DNA of 64,000 nt from Salipiger bermudensis (GCF_020171625.1 NZ_JAIUZY010000011.1:124001-188000); one strand, 5' to 3'; counted from the first letter of the stretch, positions 17,014 through 25,519 are shown. The notes: a model not told the origin generated them from the sequence alone. Translations and numbers: made by a program.

Positions 17014-17694
17014 ATGCGCAAGACACTGGCCCTCGTGGCGGCACTTGGCTGTTTCGCGGTCTCCGGCGGGGCGGCAACGACGGAGGCGGAGCAGACCTAT
17101 GATCTGTTGTTCAAGGGCGGCACGCTCGACGCGGTGAGCCGCGACGCGGAGCTGACCTACTCGCGCGAGGTGCGCAACGCGGCCAGCCCCGAGGCGGCGG
17201 CGCGCGACACCGGCGCCATCGCGCTGTCCTTCGAGGAGGGCGAGGCGGTGCTGGCGACGCTGGAGTTCCGGCAGGACGGCAAGCACCGCACGCTCGGCAG
17301 CTTTCCGGCCAGCGTCGGCAACCCGATGATCATGGTCTTCTATGAAAGCGTGATCCGCGACATGGCGGAGACCGCCGGCGGCTCGCCCTTCTACATCCGC
17401 AACCGGGTCAAGGAGGCGCTGGTGCAGCCGGCGGAGATCGAAACCGGCGAGGCGGTGCTGGACGGCGAGACGGTCGCGACCCAGACGGTCACGCTGCGGC
17501 CCTTTGTCGACGATCCGAACCGCGACCGGATGATGGGCTTCGGCGATCTCGAGCTGCGCGTGACCATGTCGGAGGAGGTGCCGGGGTGGTATCTCAGCCT
17601 CGTGGCAGAAGCGCCGGGGGCAGAGGGCGCGGAGGGGGCGGGGGAGGAGGGTTACCTCTCGGCGATGCGCTTCGAGCAGGTGTCGGAGCAATGA
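17014..17694 (+). CDS. Secreted protein of unknown function
   Basis: 226 residues. Residues 1-20 form a typical Sec signal (MRKTLALVAALGCFAVSGGA), cleaved before the AATTEAEQ region, so the product is periplasmic. The remainder is beta-rich with no Cys after cleavage and no motif I recognise; a Gly/Glu/Ala linker (about 200-213) precedes the C terminus. It overlaps the next secreted protein by ATGA (17691). Placement between PQQ-type regulators and the SoxYZ-like carrier suggests a periplasmic accessory of quinoprotein oxidation, by context only. Confidence 0.75.
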   Translation: MRKTLALVAALGCFAVSGGAATTEAEQTYDLLFKGGTLDAVSRDAELTYSREVRNAASPEAAARDTGAIALSFEEGEAVLATLEFRQDGKHRTLGSFPASVGNPMIMVFYESVIRDMAETAGGSPFYIRNRVKEALVQPAEIETGEAVLDGETVATQTVTLRPFVDDPNRDRMMGFGDLELRVTMSEEVPGWYLSLVAEAPGAEGAEGAGEEGYLSAMRFEQVSEQ

Positions 17695-18053
17695 TCCGGG
17701 CGGTCGTGCTCGGCCTTGTGTTGGGGTTCGGCCTGGGGCCGGGCGGCGCCGCGGCGCAGAGCGTGGCGGAGCGGCTCAACGACTACCCCACCGAGGCGCG
17801 GGCGGATTATGTCTTCGGCTGCATGGCCGCCAACGGGCAGAGCCGGCAGGCGCTGCGGCAATGCGCCTGCTCGATCGACGAGATCGCCGCGATCCTGCCC
17901 TACGAGGCCTATGTCGAGGCGGAGACCGTGCTGTCGATGCGGCTCACCGGGGGCGAGCGCATGGCGGTGTTCAACAGCGCCGTGGCCGCCAACAATCTGG
18001 TGGTCGAGCTGCGCCGGGCGCAGGCCGAGGCCGAGGTGGTGTGTTTCTTCTGA
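17691..18053 (+). CDS. Small secreted four-cysteine protein of unknown function
   Basis: 120 residues: signal peptide (residues 1-22, ending GGAAAQ), then a mature helical domain with Cys44, Cys58, Cys60 and Cys118, enough for two disulfides or a metal or haem-free redox site. No CXXCH is present, so it is not a c-type cytochrome. It is coupled by ATGA to the preceding secreted protein. The family is not recognised. Its location and secretion make it a candidate periplasmic partner in the quinoprotein system. Confidence 0.72.
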   Translation: MIRAVVLGLVLGFGLGPGGAAAQSVAERLNDYPTEARADYVFGCMAANGQSRQALRQCACSIDEIAAILPYEAYVEAETVLSMRLTGGERMAVFNSAVAANNLVVELRRAQAEAEVVCFF

Positions 18054-18085
18054 GCTCTTGCGATTTCCCGGTTTGCCACCCATAT

Positions 18086-18102
18086 TGACGGAAGTTGCGT
18101 CA
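18086..18102. promoter_or_regulatory. Possible autoregulatory operator of the toxin-antitoxin pair
   Basis: TGACG (18086-18090) and CGTCA (18098-18102) form an inverted repeat 17-33 bases before the antitoxin ATG at 18119. Xre/RES operons are commonly repressed by their own antitoxin at such palindromes. The assignment is positional. Confidence 0.35.
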
Positions 18103-18118
18103 GAAGGGGTGGCATGGC

Positions 18119-18469
18119 ATGGATCTTCAGCGGGTTTCCGACCAAGGGGTGTTCGCGCCGCGGCTGATGGCGCAGAGCCTGCGCACCACGGTCGACGAGA
18201 TCGCCCAGACCGCCGGTCTGGGCCGGGACGCGCTGACCCGCGCCAATCGGGTCGGCACGCCGCGCACCCAGAAGCGGCTGCGCGAGATGGTCGAGATCCT
18301 CAACCGCGTGGCGCCGCGCTTCGGCTCCGACCTTCTGGCCTATGCCTGGTACCGCTCGACGCCACTGGCCGGGTTTGGCGAGGCCACCGCGATGCAGCTC
18401 GTGCGCGACGGCCATGCCGACCGGGTGCATCTCTATCTCGACAGGATGGACGCGGGCCTTTTCGCCTGA
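18119..18469 (+). CDS. Xre/MbcA/ParS-type antitoxin
   Basis: 116 residues from ATG 18119. The N-terminal HTH covers the LMAQSLRTTVDEIAQTAGLGRDALTRAN region; the C-terminal antitoxin domain (RLREMVEILNRVAPRFGS, then AYAWYRSTPLAGFGEATAMQLVRDG) is the DUF2384 type that neutralises RES toxins. The ATG of the toxin overlaps its stop (TGATG at 18467-18471). An in-frame ATG at 18095 would place the operator inside the gene and is less likely. It has no functional link to PQQ genes apart from location. Confidence 0.85.
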   Translation: MDLQRVSDQGVFAPRLMAQSLRTTVDEIAQTAGLGRDALTRANRVGTPRTQKRLREMVEILNRVAPRFGSDLLAYAWYRSTPLAGFGEATAMQLVRDGHADRVHLYLDRMDAGLFA

Positions 18470-18984
18470 TGCAGTTCCGCGGCACGCTCTATCGTGCGCT
18501 GTCCCCCTACTGGGCCTATCGGCCACTGTCTGGCGACGGGGCGAAGCAGTTCGGCGGCCGGTTCAACCGCCCGGGCCGGGCGGCGCTCTACCTCGCGGGC
18601 AGCGTCGAGACGGCACTCAACGAGGTGCAGCAGGCGGGCATGTTCGCGCCAGTGACGCTGGTCGCGGTGGCGGCGGATCTCGAGCCGCTGTTCGACGGGC
18701 GCGACACGGCGGCGCTCTCGGAGTTCGGTGTGGTGCCAGTGGATCTGGCGATCCCGGACTGGGCGACGCGACAGGCCGTGGAGGGGCAGGCGCCGACGCA
18801 GGCGCTGGCCGAGCGTCTGGTGGAAGCGGGGTTCTGCGGCATGGTGGTGCCGAGCTTTGCGCCCGGCGCGAGACCGGAGGCGTGGAACACGGTCCTGTGG
18901 CGCTGGGGCGCGGAGCCGCCACACCGGCTGCGGGTGATCGACGAGCAGGACCGGCTGCGCCACCCGCCGGCGCAGCCGCTCTAG
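18469..18984 (+). CDS. RES-domain toxin (NAD-degrading family)
   Basis: 171 residues. The RES core is GGRFNRPGRAALYLAGSVETALNEV, with the conserved Arg31, Tyr41 and Glu52 that form the active site of known RES toxins, which deplete NAD+. It is coupled to the Xre antitoxin by TGATG. The stop TAG (18982-18984) shares the CTAG palindrome with the stop of the convergent SoxYZ-like gene. Length and residues look intact. Confidence 0.87.
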   Translation: MQFRGTLYRALSPYWAYRPLSGDGAKQFGGRFNRPGRAALYLAGSVETALNEVQQAGMFAPVTLVAVAADLEPLFDGRDTAALSEFGVVPVDLAIPDWATRQAVEGQAPTQALAERLVEAGFCGMVVPSFAPGARPEAWNTVLWRWGAEPPHRLRVIDEQDRLRHPPAQPL

Positions 18985-19793
18985 CTTTCGAGCTTGGGCA
19001 GCTCGGTCTCGAAGGCGTTGCCCTCGGTGTCGCTGGCCCGGACGGTCAGCGCCGGCGCGCCGTTGTCGAGATAGCTGAAGCGGAACACCGGGTTCTCGCT
19101 GATCGAGATGCCGCCCTCCATCGTGAAGAGCTGCTCGTCGCCCTGCCAGACCTCGAGATGATCGATGAAATGCGCCGGCATGAAGAGCTGGGTGATCTGG
19201 TCGCGCTGCAGGCCGGAATAGTTGGGGTGTCGGATCTGGATCTGGGCCTCGCGCCGGGGCTCGGACATGGCGGGCGTCTCGGTCGCGCCGAACAGCCGCA
19301 GCTTCATCTGGCCCATGTTGGCGCGCGCCACCTCGGGGTCGCGGGTGGCCGGTGCCGAGCAGCCGCCCGAGGCCTTCACGAAGCGCCCGCCCATGCGCAG
19401 CCCCTCGAGGGTGTCGGCGATGACGCGGACGTTGGAGTACTGGTTGACCCGCACCCGCATCTCGAAATCGAGCGGCGCCATGGCGGGCGAGAAGGTGAAT
19501 TCGCCGGCGACCGGGGCGGGGTTCTCGTCGATCACCACGGTGGCGCGCTCGATCTGGGCGGCGGGGTCGGTCTGCACGATGTGGATCGGCACCGTTGCGG
19601 CGTCTTCGGCGCGGTAGGGGGCGTCGACGGAAAACAGCCCGTCGGCGGGGGCGATCAAGGCCTCGCCGACGATGTCGCCCCGCAGGCTGTCCCATGTCGG
19701 GCTGTCGGTCAGCGGGTTCTGCACGTCTGCGGCGAGCGCCGGAAACGCTAGGGCGGCCGCCAGAAGCGCGCCCGGGATGGTCAGGCGGTCCAT
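18981..19793 (-). CDS. Quinoprotein dehydrogenase-associated SoxYZ-like carrier
   Basis: 270 residues with a Sec signal (residues 1-22, ending FPALAAD). A SoxY-like half (about 25-150) ends in KASGGCSAPA, where Cys145 corresponds to the substrate-carrying Cys of SoxY. A SoxZ-like half follows (about 155-270). This SoxY-SoxZ fusion is known as a periplasmic companion of PQQ dehydrogenases; its exact chemistry is not established. It is divergent from the zinc metallohydrolase at 19918, and a strong GAGGAGGAG site precedes the start. It converges on and overlaps the RES toxin stop. Confidence 0.85.
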   Translation of the reverse strand: MDRLTIPGALLAAALAFPALAADVQNPLTDSPTWDSLRGDIVGEALIAPADGLFSVDAPYRAEDAATVPIHIVQTDPAAQIERATVVIDENPAPVAGEFTFSPAMAPLDFEMRVRVNQYSNVRVIADTLEGLRMGGRFVKASGGCSAPATRDPEVARANMGQMKLRLFGATETPAMSEPRREAQIQIRHPNYSGLQRDQITQLFMPAHFIDHLEVWQGDEQLFTMEGGISISENPVFRFSYLDNGAPALTVRASDTEGNAFETELPKLES

Positions 19794-19917
19794 GCTTCTC
19801 CTCCTCGCACGGGATACCGTAGGATCATGCCACGGATCGGTGACTCGCGGTACCGAGCACTTGGTCGGTGTGGATCACGCCTGTGTGTGGCGCGAGGCTG
19901 TGGCGGGGAGGCGCGCG

Positions 19918-20922
19918 ATGTTCGAGGCGGTTGTGATGATCTGTGCGGCGCTGGCGGGCGAACCCTGCCGCGCGGCGCTGGTGCCGGGCTCCGAGGCCGA
20001 GACCCTCGCGGGCTGCGAGGCGGCGCTGGAGGCGCGACCGGTCGAGGGCGCGGCCTGCCGGGCCGCGGGCGGCGCGCTCGCGGTCGAGGAGGTGGCGCCG
20101 GGCGTCTTTGCGCATGTCGGCCGGATCGAGGAGCCGGATGCCGAGAACGGCGGCGATGTGTCGAACCTCGGCTTCGTGATCGGCGAGGCCTCGGTGGCGG
20201 TGATCGACAGCGGCGGGGCGGCGTGGATCGGCGAGGCGCTGTGGCGGGCGATCCGGGCCGAGACCGCGCTGCCGGTGCGGCATGTGATCCTCACCCATGT
20301 GCACCCCGATCATGTGTTCGGGGCGAGCGTCTTCGCGGGGGCCGAGGTGGTGGGGCATGCGGGTCTGGCGCGGGCGCTGGCGGAGCGGCAGGACAACTAC
20401 CTCGAGAGCTACGCCCGCGAGATCGGCCTGCCGCTGTTCCTTGGCACCCGCGCGCCGGAGGTGACGCGCGCGGTCGAGGGGGGCACTCTGATCGATCTCG
20501 GGGGCCGGGTGCTGGAATTGCGTGCCTGGGAGACGGCGCATAGCAGCACCGATCTGACGGTGCTGGACCGGGCGACGGGAACGCTCTTTGCCGGGGATCT
20601 GGTGTTCGACCGGCACGTGCCGGCGCTCGACGGCAGCCTGCGGGGCTGGCAGGCAGTGCTGACGGAGATGCAGGCGCTCGAGGTGGCGCAGCTGGTGCCG
20701 GGGCATGGCGGGCCGGTGCTCGACTGGCCCGAAGGCAGCGCGCCGGTGCTGGACTATCTCGATACGCTGGCCGCGGATGCGCGCGCGGCGATCGATGCAG
20801 GGACACGGCTGGGAGAGGCGGTGCAGCAGATTGGGACGGGCGAGGTGGGGGAGTGGGCCCTGTTCGAGGCGTACAACGCCCGCAACGCGACGGTCGCCTA
20901 TACGGAGCTCGAGTGGGAGTAG
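19918..20922 (+). CDS. Quinoprotein relay system zinc metallohydrolase (SoxH-related)
   Basis: 334 residues from ATG 19918 (GGGGAGG site at 19905-19911). The metallo-beta-lactamase fold has the metal motif THVHPDHVFG (His127, His129, Asp131, His132), a second His in AWETAHSSTD, Asp in LFAGDLVFD, and His in VPGHGG. The N-terminal segment (residues 1-60) has a hydrophobic start and four Cys, consistent with export. This family occurs with SoxYZ-like carriers and PQQ enzymes, exactly as here (divergent pair with 125 bases between starts). An upstream in-frame ATG at 19672 lies within the divergent gene and is rejected. Confidence 0.85.
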   Translation: MFEAVVMICAALAGEPCRAALVPGSEAETLAGCEAALEARPVEGAACRAAGGALAVEEVAPGVFAHVGRIEEPDAENGGDVSNLGFVIGEASVAVIDSGGAAWIGEALWRAIRAETALPVRHVILTHVHPDHVFGASVFAGAEVVGHAGLARALAERQDNYLESYAREIGLPLFLGTRAPEVTRAVEGGTLIDLGGRVLELRAWETAHSSTDLTVLDRATGTLFAGDLVFDRHVPALDGSLRGWQAVLTEMQALEVAQLVPGHGGPVLDWPEGSAPVLDYLDTLAADARAAIDAGTRLGEAVQQIGTGEVGEWALFEAYNARNATVAYTELEWE

Positions 20923-21133
20923 GGGCGCGCGGGCGTTTCTCTGATCTGGGTTCCTTAGACCACGCGTGGCGGTGACCAGCGGGCAGATATGCGCCTGTCA
21001 TCCAGAGGTTCGAGCGTTGTCGAAATGCGGCTTCAAGCCCGAAGGGCGCCGCGCCGCCGTCATCTTGAAAGCGTGACGACGGCATGACCCGCCCGGAAGG
21101 GCGGGCGATGTGGTCGGGCTGGCGCGTCGTCGT

Positions 21134-21186
21134 GAGGGGCTTCGGACCCGGCCGGGACAAATCTTGAGGGTCCGAGCGTCGGATCG
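21134..21186 (+). repeat. Dispersed palindromic intergenic repeat, copy 2
   Basis: GAGGGGCTTCGGACC, CGGCCGGGACAAAT and TTGAGGGTCCGAGCG align with bases 3071-3122. CGGACC and GGTCCG form an internal inverted repeat. It sits in the 293-base gap between the metallohydrolase and thioesterase genes, where no gene is seen. Confidence 0.45.
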
Positions 21187-21215
21187 TCCCGCCGCTGGCC
21201 CGCGAGGCCGCTCGC

Positions 21216-21689
21216 TTAGCCTTCGGACGCCTTCTGCAGCTCTTCCGAGAACTGCCGACGCAGGCGGCGGCGGACACCGGCGGCGCGGTTGCGCTTTTCC
21301 TCGGTCTCGGTGAGGATCTTCAGCTCGGGCACCTGCGCCGGTTTGCCGTCATCGCCCATCGCCACCATGGTGAAGTAGCACGAGTTGGTGTGGCGCCGCG
21401 TGCCCTTGCGGATATCCTCGGCCTCGACCCGGATGCCGATCTCCATCGAGGTGTGCCCGACATGGTTCACCGCGGCGCGGAAGGTCACCAGCTCGCCCAC
21501 GTTGATCGGCTGCTTGAAGGTCACCTGATCCACCGACAGCGTCACCGCGTAGCGCCCGGAAAACCGCGAGGCACAGGAAAACGCCACCCGATCGAGCAGG
21601 TTGAGAAGCGCGCCACCATGCACCTTGCCGCTGAAATTCGCCATGTCCGGCGTCATCAGAACGGTCATCTCAAGCTGCCTTTGGTCCAT
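21216..21689 (-). CDS. Acyl-CoA thioesterase, hotdog fold (YciA-like)
   Basis: 157 residues from the second ATG at 21689, which has an AGGAG site seven bases upstream (ATG 21710 would add seven residues). The 4HBT core is NFSGKVHGGALLNLLDRVAF, with the catalytic Asp in LLDR, followed by YAVTLSVDQVTFKQPINVGE. The basic C-terminal tail (RRRLRRQFSEELQK) is typical of the long-chain acyl-CoA thioesterase type. The likely role is housekeeping acyl-CoA hydrolysis in the cytoplasm, with no visible link to its neighbours. Confidence 0.88.
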   Translation of the reverse strand: MDQRQLEMTVLMTPDMANFSGKVHGGALLNLLDRVAFSCASRFSGRYAVTLSVDQVTFKQPINVGELVTFRAAVNHVGHTSMEIGIRVEAEDIRKGTRRHTNSCYFTMVAMGDDGKPAQVPELKILTETEEKRNRAAGVRRRLRRQFSEELQKASEG

Positions 21690-21763
21690 TGGTCGCTCCT
21701 GTTCCTGCATCCCCGGTGTTTCGCCAAACCGGCGCGAGCGCGCAAGGCCAAACTGCCGCCGGG

Positions 21764-22444
21764 TCAGCGGGTGGGGGCGGTGCCTTCGAGACAGAAGCCG
21801 CGATTGCGCAGCGTGGTGATCTCGAAGCCGAAATCCGAGGCCGGCTGCAGTTTCTTGCGCAGGTAGCCGATATAGACGTCGACCACGTTTTCCGAGCGCG
21901 ACTCGCCGGCCCAGAGCGCATCGAAGATGGTGCCGCGGGGCAGGGGAGTGCCGGCATGGTCGGCCAGCAGGGCCAGCAGCGCGAACTCGCGCTCCGTCAG
22001 GTGCTCGGCGCGGGTGTCGGTCACGAGGCTCTGGTCCTGCGCCCTCAGTCTGGCGGGGGAGGGGCGCAGCGCGGCGACGCGGCGCTCCTGCACCTTGAGC
22101 CGCGCCACCAGCTCGTCGAAGGAGAACGGCTTGACGACGTAGTCATCGGCCCCCGCCTCGAGGCCCGCGGCGCGGTGCTCGACCTCCGAGAGCGCCGAGA
22201 GCATGACGATGGGCAGCTGCGCGCCGCCGGCGCGCGCGGCGCGCACCAGCTCGATGCCGCTGTCGGCGCCGAGCATGACGTCGACCACGGCGGCCGCGTA
22301 GCGGCGGCCTGTCAGCTCGGACAGGGCGGTGTCGGCGCGGTTGCGGGTCTCGACCACGTAGCCGTGCAGCCCCAGCCCGCGCGCCAGGGCGGAGCAGATC
22401 TCGGGGTCGTCATCGACCACCAGGAGGGGGGCGGCTTTGGTCAT
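21764..22444 (-). CDS. OmpR-family response regulator
   Basis: 226 residues. Receiver domain with VVDDD at the N terminus, phospho-acceptor Asp55 in VVDVMLG and Lys in YVVKPFS. The C-terminal winged helix (about 130-222) includes LTEREFALLALLADHAGTPLPR and VDVYIGYLRKKL. It is downstream of its histidine kinase with a 10-base gap. The final residues (CLEGTAPTR) match the usual OmpR wing end. The signal is unknown. Confidence 0.92.
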   Translation of the reverse strand: MTKAAPLLVVDDDPEICSALARGLGLHGYVVETRNRADTALSELTGRRYAAAVVDVMLGADSGIELVRAARAGGAQLPIVMLSALSEVEHRAAGLEAGADDYVVKPFSFDELVARLKVQERRVAALRPSPARLRAQDQSLVTDTRAEHLTEREFALLALLADHAGTPLPRGTIFDALWAGESRSENVVDVYIGYLRKKLQPASDFGFEITTLRNRGFCLEGTAPTR

Positions 22445-22454
22445 GGCGCGGAGC

Positions 22455-24038
22455 TTACGCGCTGGCCGGCGGAAGGCGAACCGAGATTTTCGTCCCGGGT
22501 GCGTCGCCGAGAGCGGCCTCGCGGGGCAGGGGGCTTGTCACCGAAATGCTGCCGCCCTGCTGCTCGACCACCCAGCGGGCCAGCGCGAGGCCCAGCCCGA
22601 AGCCCTGCGCCGTGCCGCCGGAGCCTTGCGCGAAGCGGTCGAAGATCCGCGCCTGATCGGCGGGCGCGATGCCGGGGCCGTTGTCGCTGACCTCGACCGC
22701 GCCGTCGGGGGTGACCTCGAGGCGCAGCGCGCCGCCGCTGCGGGCGTGGCGGATGGCGTTGCGGATCACGCCCACGATCACCTGCCGCAGCCAGTTGCGG
22801 TCACCCAGCACGGTGACTTCGGGGCTGTCGGGGGCGGTGACGCTGAGGCCCGCGTTCGACAGCTCGGCGGCGGTTTCGGTGAGGGCGTCCCGCGCCAGCG
22901 CCCCGAGATCGACCGGCGCGGTGTCGAGCCCGAGCTGGCCGGTTTCGGAGCGGGCGATGCGCAGCAGGTCGTCAATGCGCCGGTTGAGGCGGGTGGCGCG
23001 GGTCTCGATGGTGGCGAAGGCGGCCTGCGGATCCGGCGCGCCCTGCCGGCCAAGCTGGGCCTCCATCAGGATGACGGTCAGCGGCGTACGCAGCTCGTGC
23101 GAGATGTCGGCGAAGAAGCGGCGGCGGTCCTCGTCGGTGCGCTCGAGCCGCGCGTTTGCGGCGCGTAGGGCCTCGGTGCGCTCTGCGATGATCTGGTTCA
23201 GGCGGGCGCGGTCCTCGGCCACGGCCTCGGCGCGGGTGGCGAGGGCCTCGGCCATGCGGTTGGTCTCGGCATAGAGCTGGCCGATCTCGTCGCGGCGGTC
23301 GTCGGGCAGGCGAAAGGCGAAATCCTCGCCCCGGATGCGCTGTGCGGCGGCCCGCAGCGCGTCGAGCCGGCGGAACTGCGGTCGCACCAGCCCGAAATAG
23401 ACCGCGGCGCAGAGCAGCACCGCCGCCAGCGCCATGATGAGCGCCACCGTGGTCAGGCGCTGGCGCAGCGTGTCGATGCCGGTGAGGATCTCGCGCCGGA
23501 GGCGTTTTTCCACGGTCACCGCCTCGGACAGCAGCGGTTCGAAGCCGGAGGCGAAGGTGTCGAGATGGGCGCGCAGGCGGTCGCGGTCGTCCGTCGCGGA
23601 GACCAGCCCGTCATGGGCCTGCGCAAACCGCGCCTCCATCCGCGCGATCGACAGCGAAAGGGTGGCGCGGCGGGTCTGGGCGTCGAGCCCGAGGCTCTCG
23701 GCGCTGGCGACCTCCTGATCAAGCCCGGCGCGCAGGCGGGCGAAGGTCTGACGCAGGTTTTCGGCGACGGTTCCGGTGCGCTCGGCGCGCATCTCGGGCG
23801 GCTGACCGCGCTGGATCACCTCGGCGGCGATGACGATGAAGCTGGAGACCTGCGTCGAGAGCACGGCATAGTCCTCAAGGCGCCGCTCGGCGGCAAGGGC
23901 GCTGTCGAGCCTGTCGGAAACCTGCGCCATGCCGAGCACCACCATGCCCGCGGTGAGCAGAGTCGCGAGGGTCAGAAGCCCTGCGGCAAGCCCGAGCTGG
24001 GCTTTGAGCGAGAGGGTTGGCAGAGCACGCATTAACAT
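22455..24038 (-). CDS. Membrane sensor histidine kinase (HAMP, HisKA, HATPase)
   Basis: 527 residues. Transmembrane helix 1 at about residues 12-35, a periplasmic sensor region rich in helices, helix 2 at about 195-220, HAMP, HisKA with His314 in DISHELRTPLTVIL, and HATPase_c (NAIRHARSGG, DNGPGIAPADQ, FGLGLALARWVVEQQGG). The periplasmic region is all-helical, of the four-helix-bundle type. It is first in a two-gene minus-strand operon with the OmpR-type regulator. Either ATG 24038 or ATG 24032 could be the start; neither has a clear ribosome binding site. The signal is unknown. Confidence 0.92.
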   Translation of the reverse strand: MLMRALPTLSLKAQLGLAAGLLTLATLLTAGMVVLGMAQVSDRLDSALAAERRLEDYAVLSTQVSSFIVIAAEVIQRGQPPEMRAERTGTVAENLRQTFARLRAGLDQEVASAESLGLDAQTRRATLSLSIARMEARFAQAHDGLVSATDDRDRLRAHLDTFASGFEPLLSEAVTVEKRLRREILTGIDTLRQRLTTVALIMALAAVLLCAAVYFGLVRPQFRRLDALRAAAQRIRGEDFAFRLPDDRRDEIGQLYAETNRMAEALATRAEAVAEDRARLNQIIAERTEALRAANARLERTDEDRRRFFADISHELRTPLTVILMEAQLGRQGAPDPQAAFATIETRATRLNRRIDDLLRIARSETGQLGLDTAPVDLGALARDALTETAAELSNAGLSVTAPDSPEVTVLGDRNWLRQVIVGVIRNAIRHARSGGALRLEVTPDGAVEVSDNGPGIAPADQARIFDRFAQGSGGTAQGFGLGLALARWVVEQQGGSISVTSPLPREAALGDAPGTKISVRLPPASA

Positions 24039-24215
24039 TTGGTCAGCTTTGTTTACCTTTAGTTAACGCCCAAGATGTGGCATTTTGCGGCACTCGCTGA
24101 CGAAAATTTAGCCTCATGCTGCGTTGCAGCATGGCTGACACAAATGGCTTGAACCACTTTTCATACTGCCTGCGTGACTCTGACACCGCATCACGTCCCA
24201 ACCCGCGAGGCAAAC

Positions 24216-24419
24216 ATGATTGAGCTTCTTTTTGTGGCCTGTCTGTCGACGGCGCCAGATCAGTGCCAAGAACGTCGTCTGCTGTTCACCGAAATTTCTC
24301 CCATGACCTGCATGATGGGCGCCCAACCCGAGCTTGCGAGATGGACCCAGACGCATCCTGCCTTCCGGGTGACCGGCTGGAAATGCAAGATCGTCAACCC
24401 GAACGAAAAAGAGATCTGA
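24216..24419 (+). CDS. Small conserved cysteine-containing protein of Rhodobacterales type
   Basis: 67 residues starting MIELLFVACLSTAPDQC. It has four Cys (9, 17, 31 and a late WKCK), a hydrophobic N terminus lacking a classic signal, and the pattern MTCMMGAQPELARWTQTHP, which I recall from short unnamed proteins in Roseobacter genomes. The Cys pairs suggest disulfides or metal binding. Function unknown. An upstream ATG at 24174 would add 14 residues lacking that pattern. Confidence 0.65.
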   Translation: MIELLFVACLSTAPDQCQERRLLFTEISPMTCMMGAQPELARWTQTHPAFRVTGWKCKIVNPNEKEI

Positions 24420-24610
24420 TCCCGTCGCGTGGCCCTGTCGGGGGGCCGGCCGCGTGACACCTTTTTTATTCCTTTCCGGTTTCCGGAGTTTGTGACTTTG
24501 CGAGCGTAACCAGTGTTTCTCCCGCCGGTGTGGGGGCGCATCGCAGGCTGGGCAATTACGCCCATCCTGCGGTGAACGCGCCGAAAATGCGCCTCCTCCC
24601 TTAGGAGCAA

Positions 24611-25471
24611 TTGACGCCGCCCGATCGAGCGGCCACCCTTCCCGACGGAGGCAGGGTGAGGAGACCCGTGCAGGGACACGACACGGCAGAGCGCTGGCAG
24701 CGCAGGGGGCCTGCCACGCGCCGGGCCCCCGGGAGCATCGCGGTGACCGTGATGTCGCTCTGCGGGCTGGGTCTGCTGTGGATCCTTGCCGCCTTTCTCA
24801 CCGATGACGCGCAGGTGCTGCCGCAGCCGTGGGACCTGATCGCGCCGTTTGCGCAGGCGCTCGGGTCGGGCGAGCTGCTCTACCATCTGGGCCGCACGCT
24901 TGGCCGCGTGGCCTGGGCCTTCGTGCTGGCGATGAGCCTTGGCGTCGCGCTGGGGCTCGCGATGGGGCGGCTGCCGGCGCTCGACCGCTGGCTCGATCCG
25001 TGGCTGGTGATCTTCCTGAACCTGCCGGCGCTGGTGCTGATCGTGCTGTGCTATCTCTGGATCGGCCTGACCGAGACCGCCGCCATCGTCGCCGTCACGC
25101 TCAACAAGATCCCGAACGTCGCCACGGTGATCCGCGAGGGCGCCCGGGCGCTCGATCCGGGGCTCGACGACATGGCGGGGGTCTACCGGATGCCCTGGGC
25201 CACGCAGATGCGCCACGTGGTGCTGCCGCAGCTCGCGCCCTTCGTCACTGCCGCCGCGCGCTCGGGCGTCGCGGTGATCTGGAAGATCGTTCTGGTGGTC
25301 GAGTTCCTTGGCCGCTCGAACGGCGTGGGCTTCCAGATCCACCTGTATTTCCAGCTCTTCGACGTGGCCATGGTGCTGGTCTACGCCTTCTCCTTCATCG
25401 CGGTGATGCTGGCGGTGGAGTGGCTGGTGCTGCAACCCTGGGAGCGCCGGGCGCGCCGGTGGCGGGGCTGA
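24611..25471 (+). CDS. ABC transporter permease, SsuC/TauC type
   Basis: 286 residues from TTG 24611; GTG 24668, with GAGGAG four bases before it, is an equally likely start. About six transmembrane helices and the BPD_transp_1 EAA loop (EGARALDPGLDDMAGVYRMP, then VVLPQLAPFVTAA) place it with the sulfonate/taurine/nitrate permeases. No matching solute-binding protein or SsuB-type ATPase is adjacent. The next gene encodes an ATPase of a different ABC class, so either it is an orphan sharing that ATPase or its partners lie elsewhere. Confidence 0.85.
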   Translation: MTPPDRAATLPDGGRVRRPVQGHDTAERWQRRGPATRRAPGSIAVTVMSLCGLGLLWILAAFLTDDAQVLPQPWDLIAPFAQALGSGELLYHLGRTLGRVAWAFVLAMSLGVALGLAMGRLPALDRWLDPWLVIFLNLPALVLIVLCYLWIGLTETAAIVAVTLNKIPNVATVIREGARALDPGLDDMAGVYRMPWATQMRHVVLPQLAPFVTAAARSGVAVIWKIVLVVEFLGRSNGVGFQIHLYFQLFDVAMVLVYAFSFIAVMLAVEWLVLQPWERRARRWRG

Positions 25472-25519
25472 CCCGGCGCCATGCCCGCAAGAAATCTCAC
25501 TGACACGCAAAAGGCCCGC

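Noticed and set aside
20923-21215. Open frames in the gap between metallohydrolase and thioesterase
   Set aside because: Arg/Pro-rich translations without ribosome binding sites; the interval carries a dispersed palindromic repeat instead.
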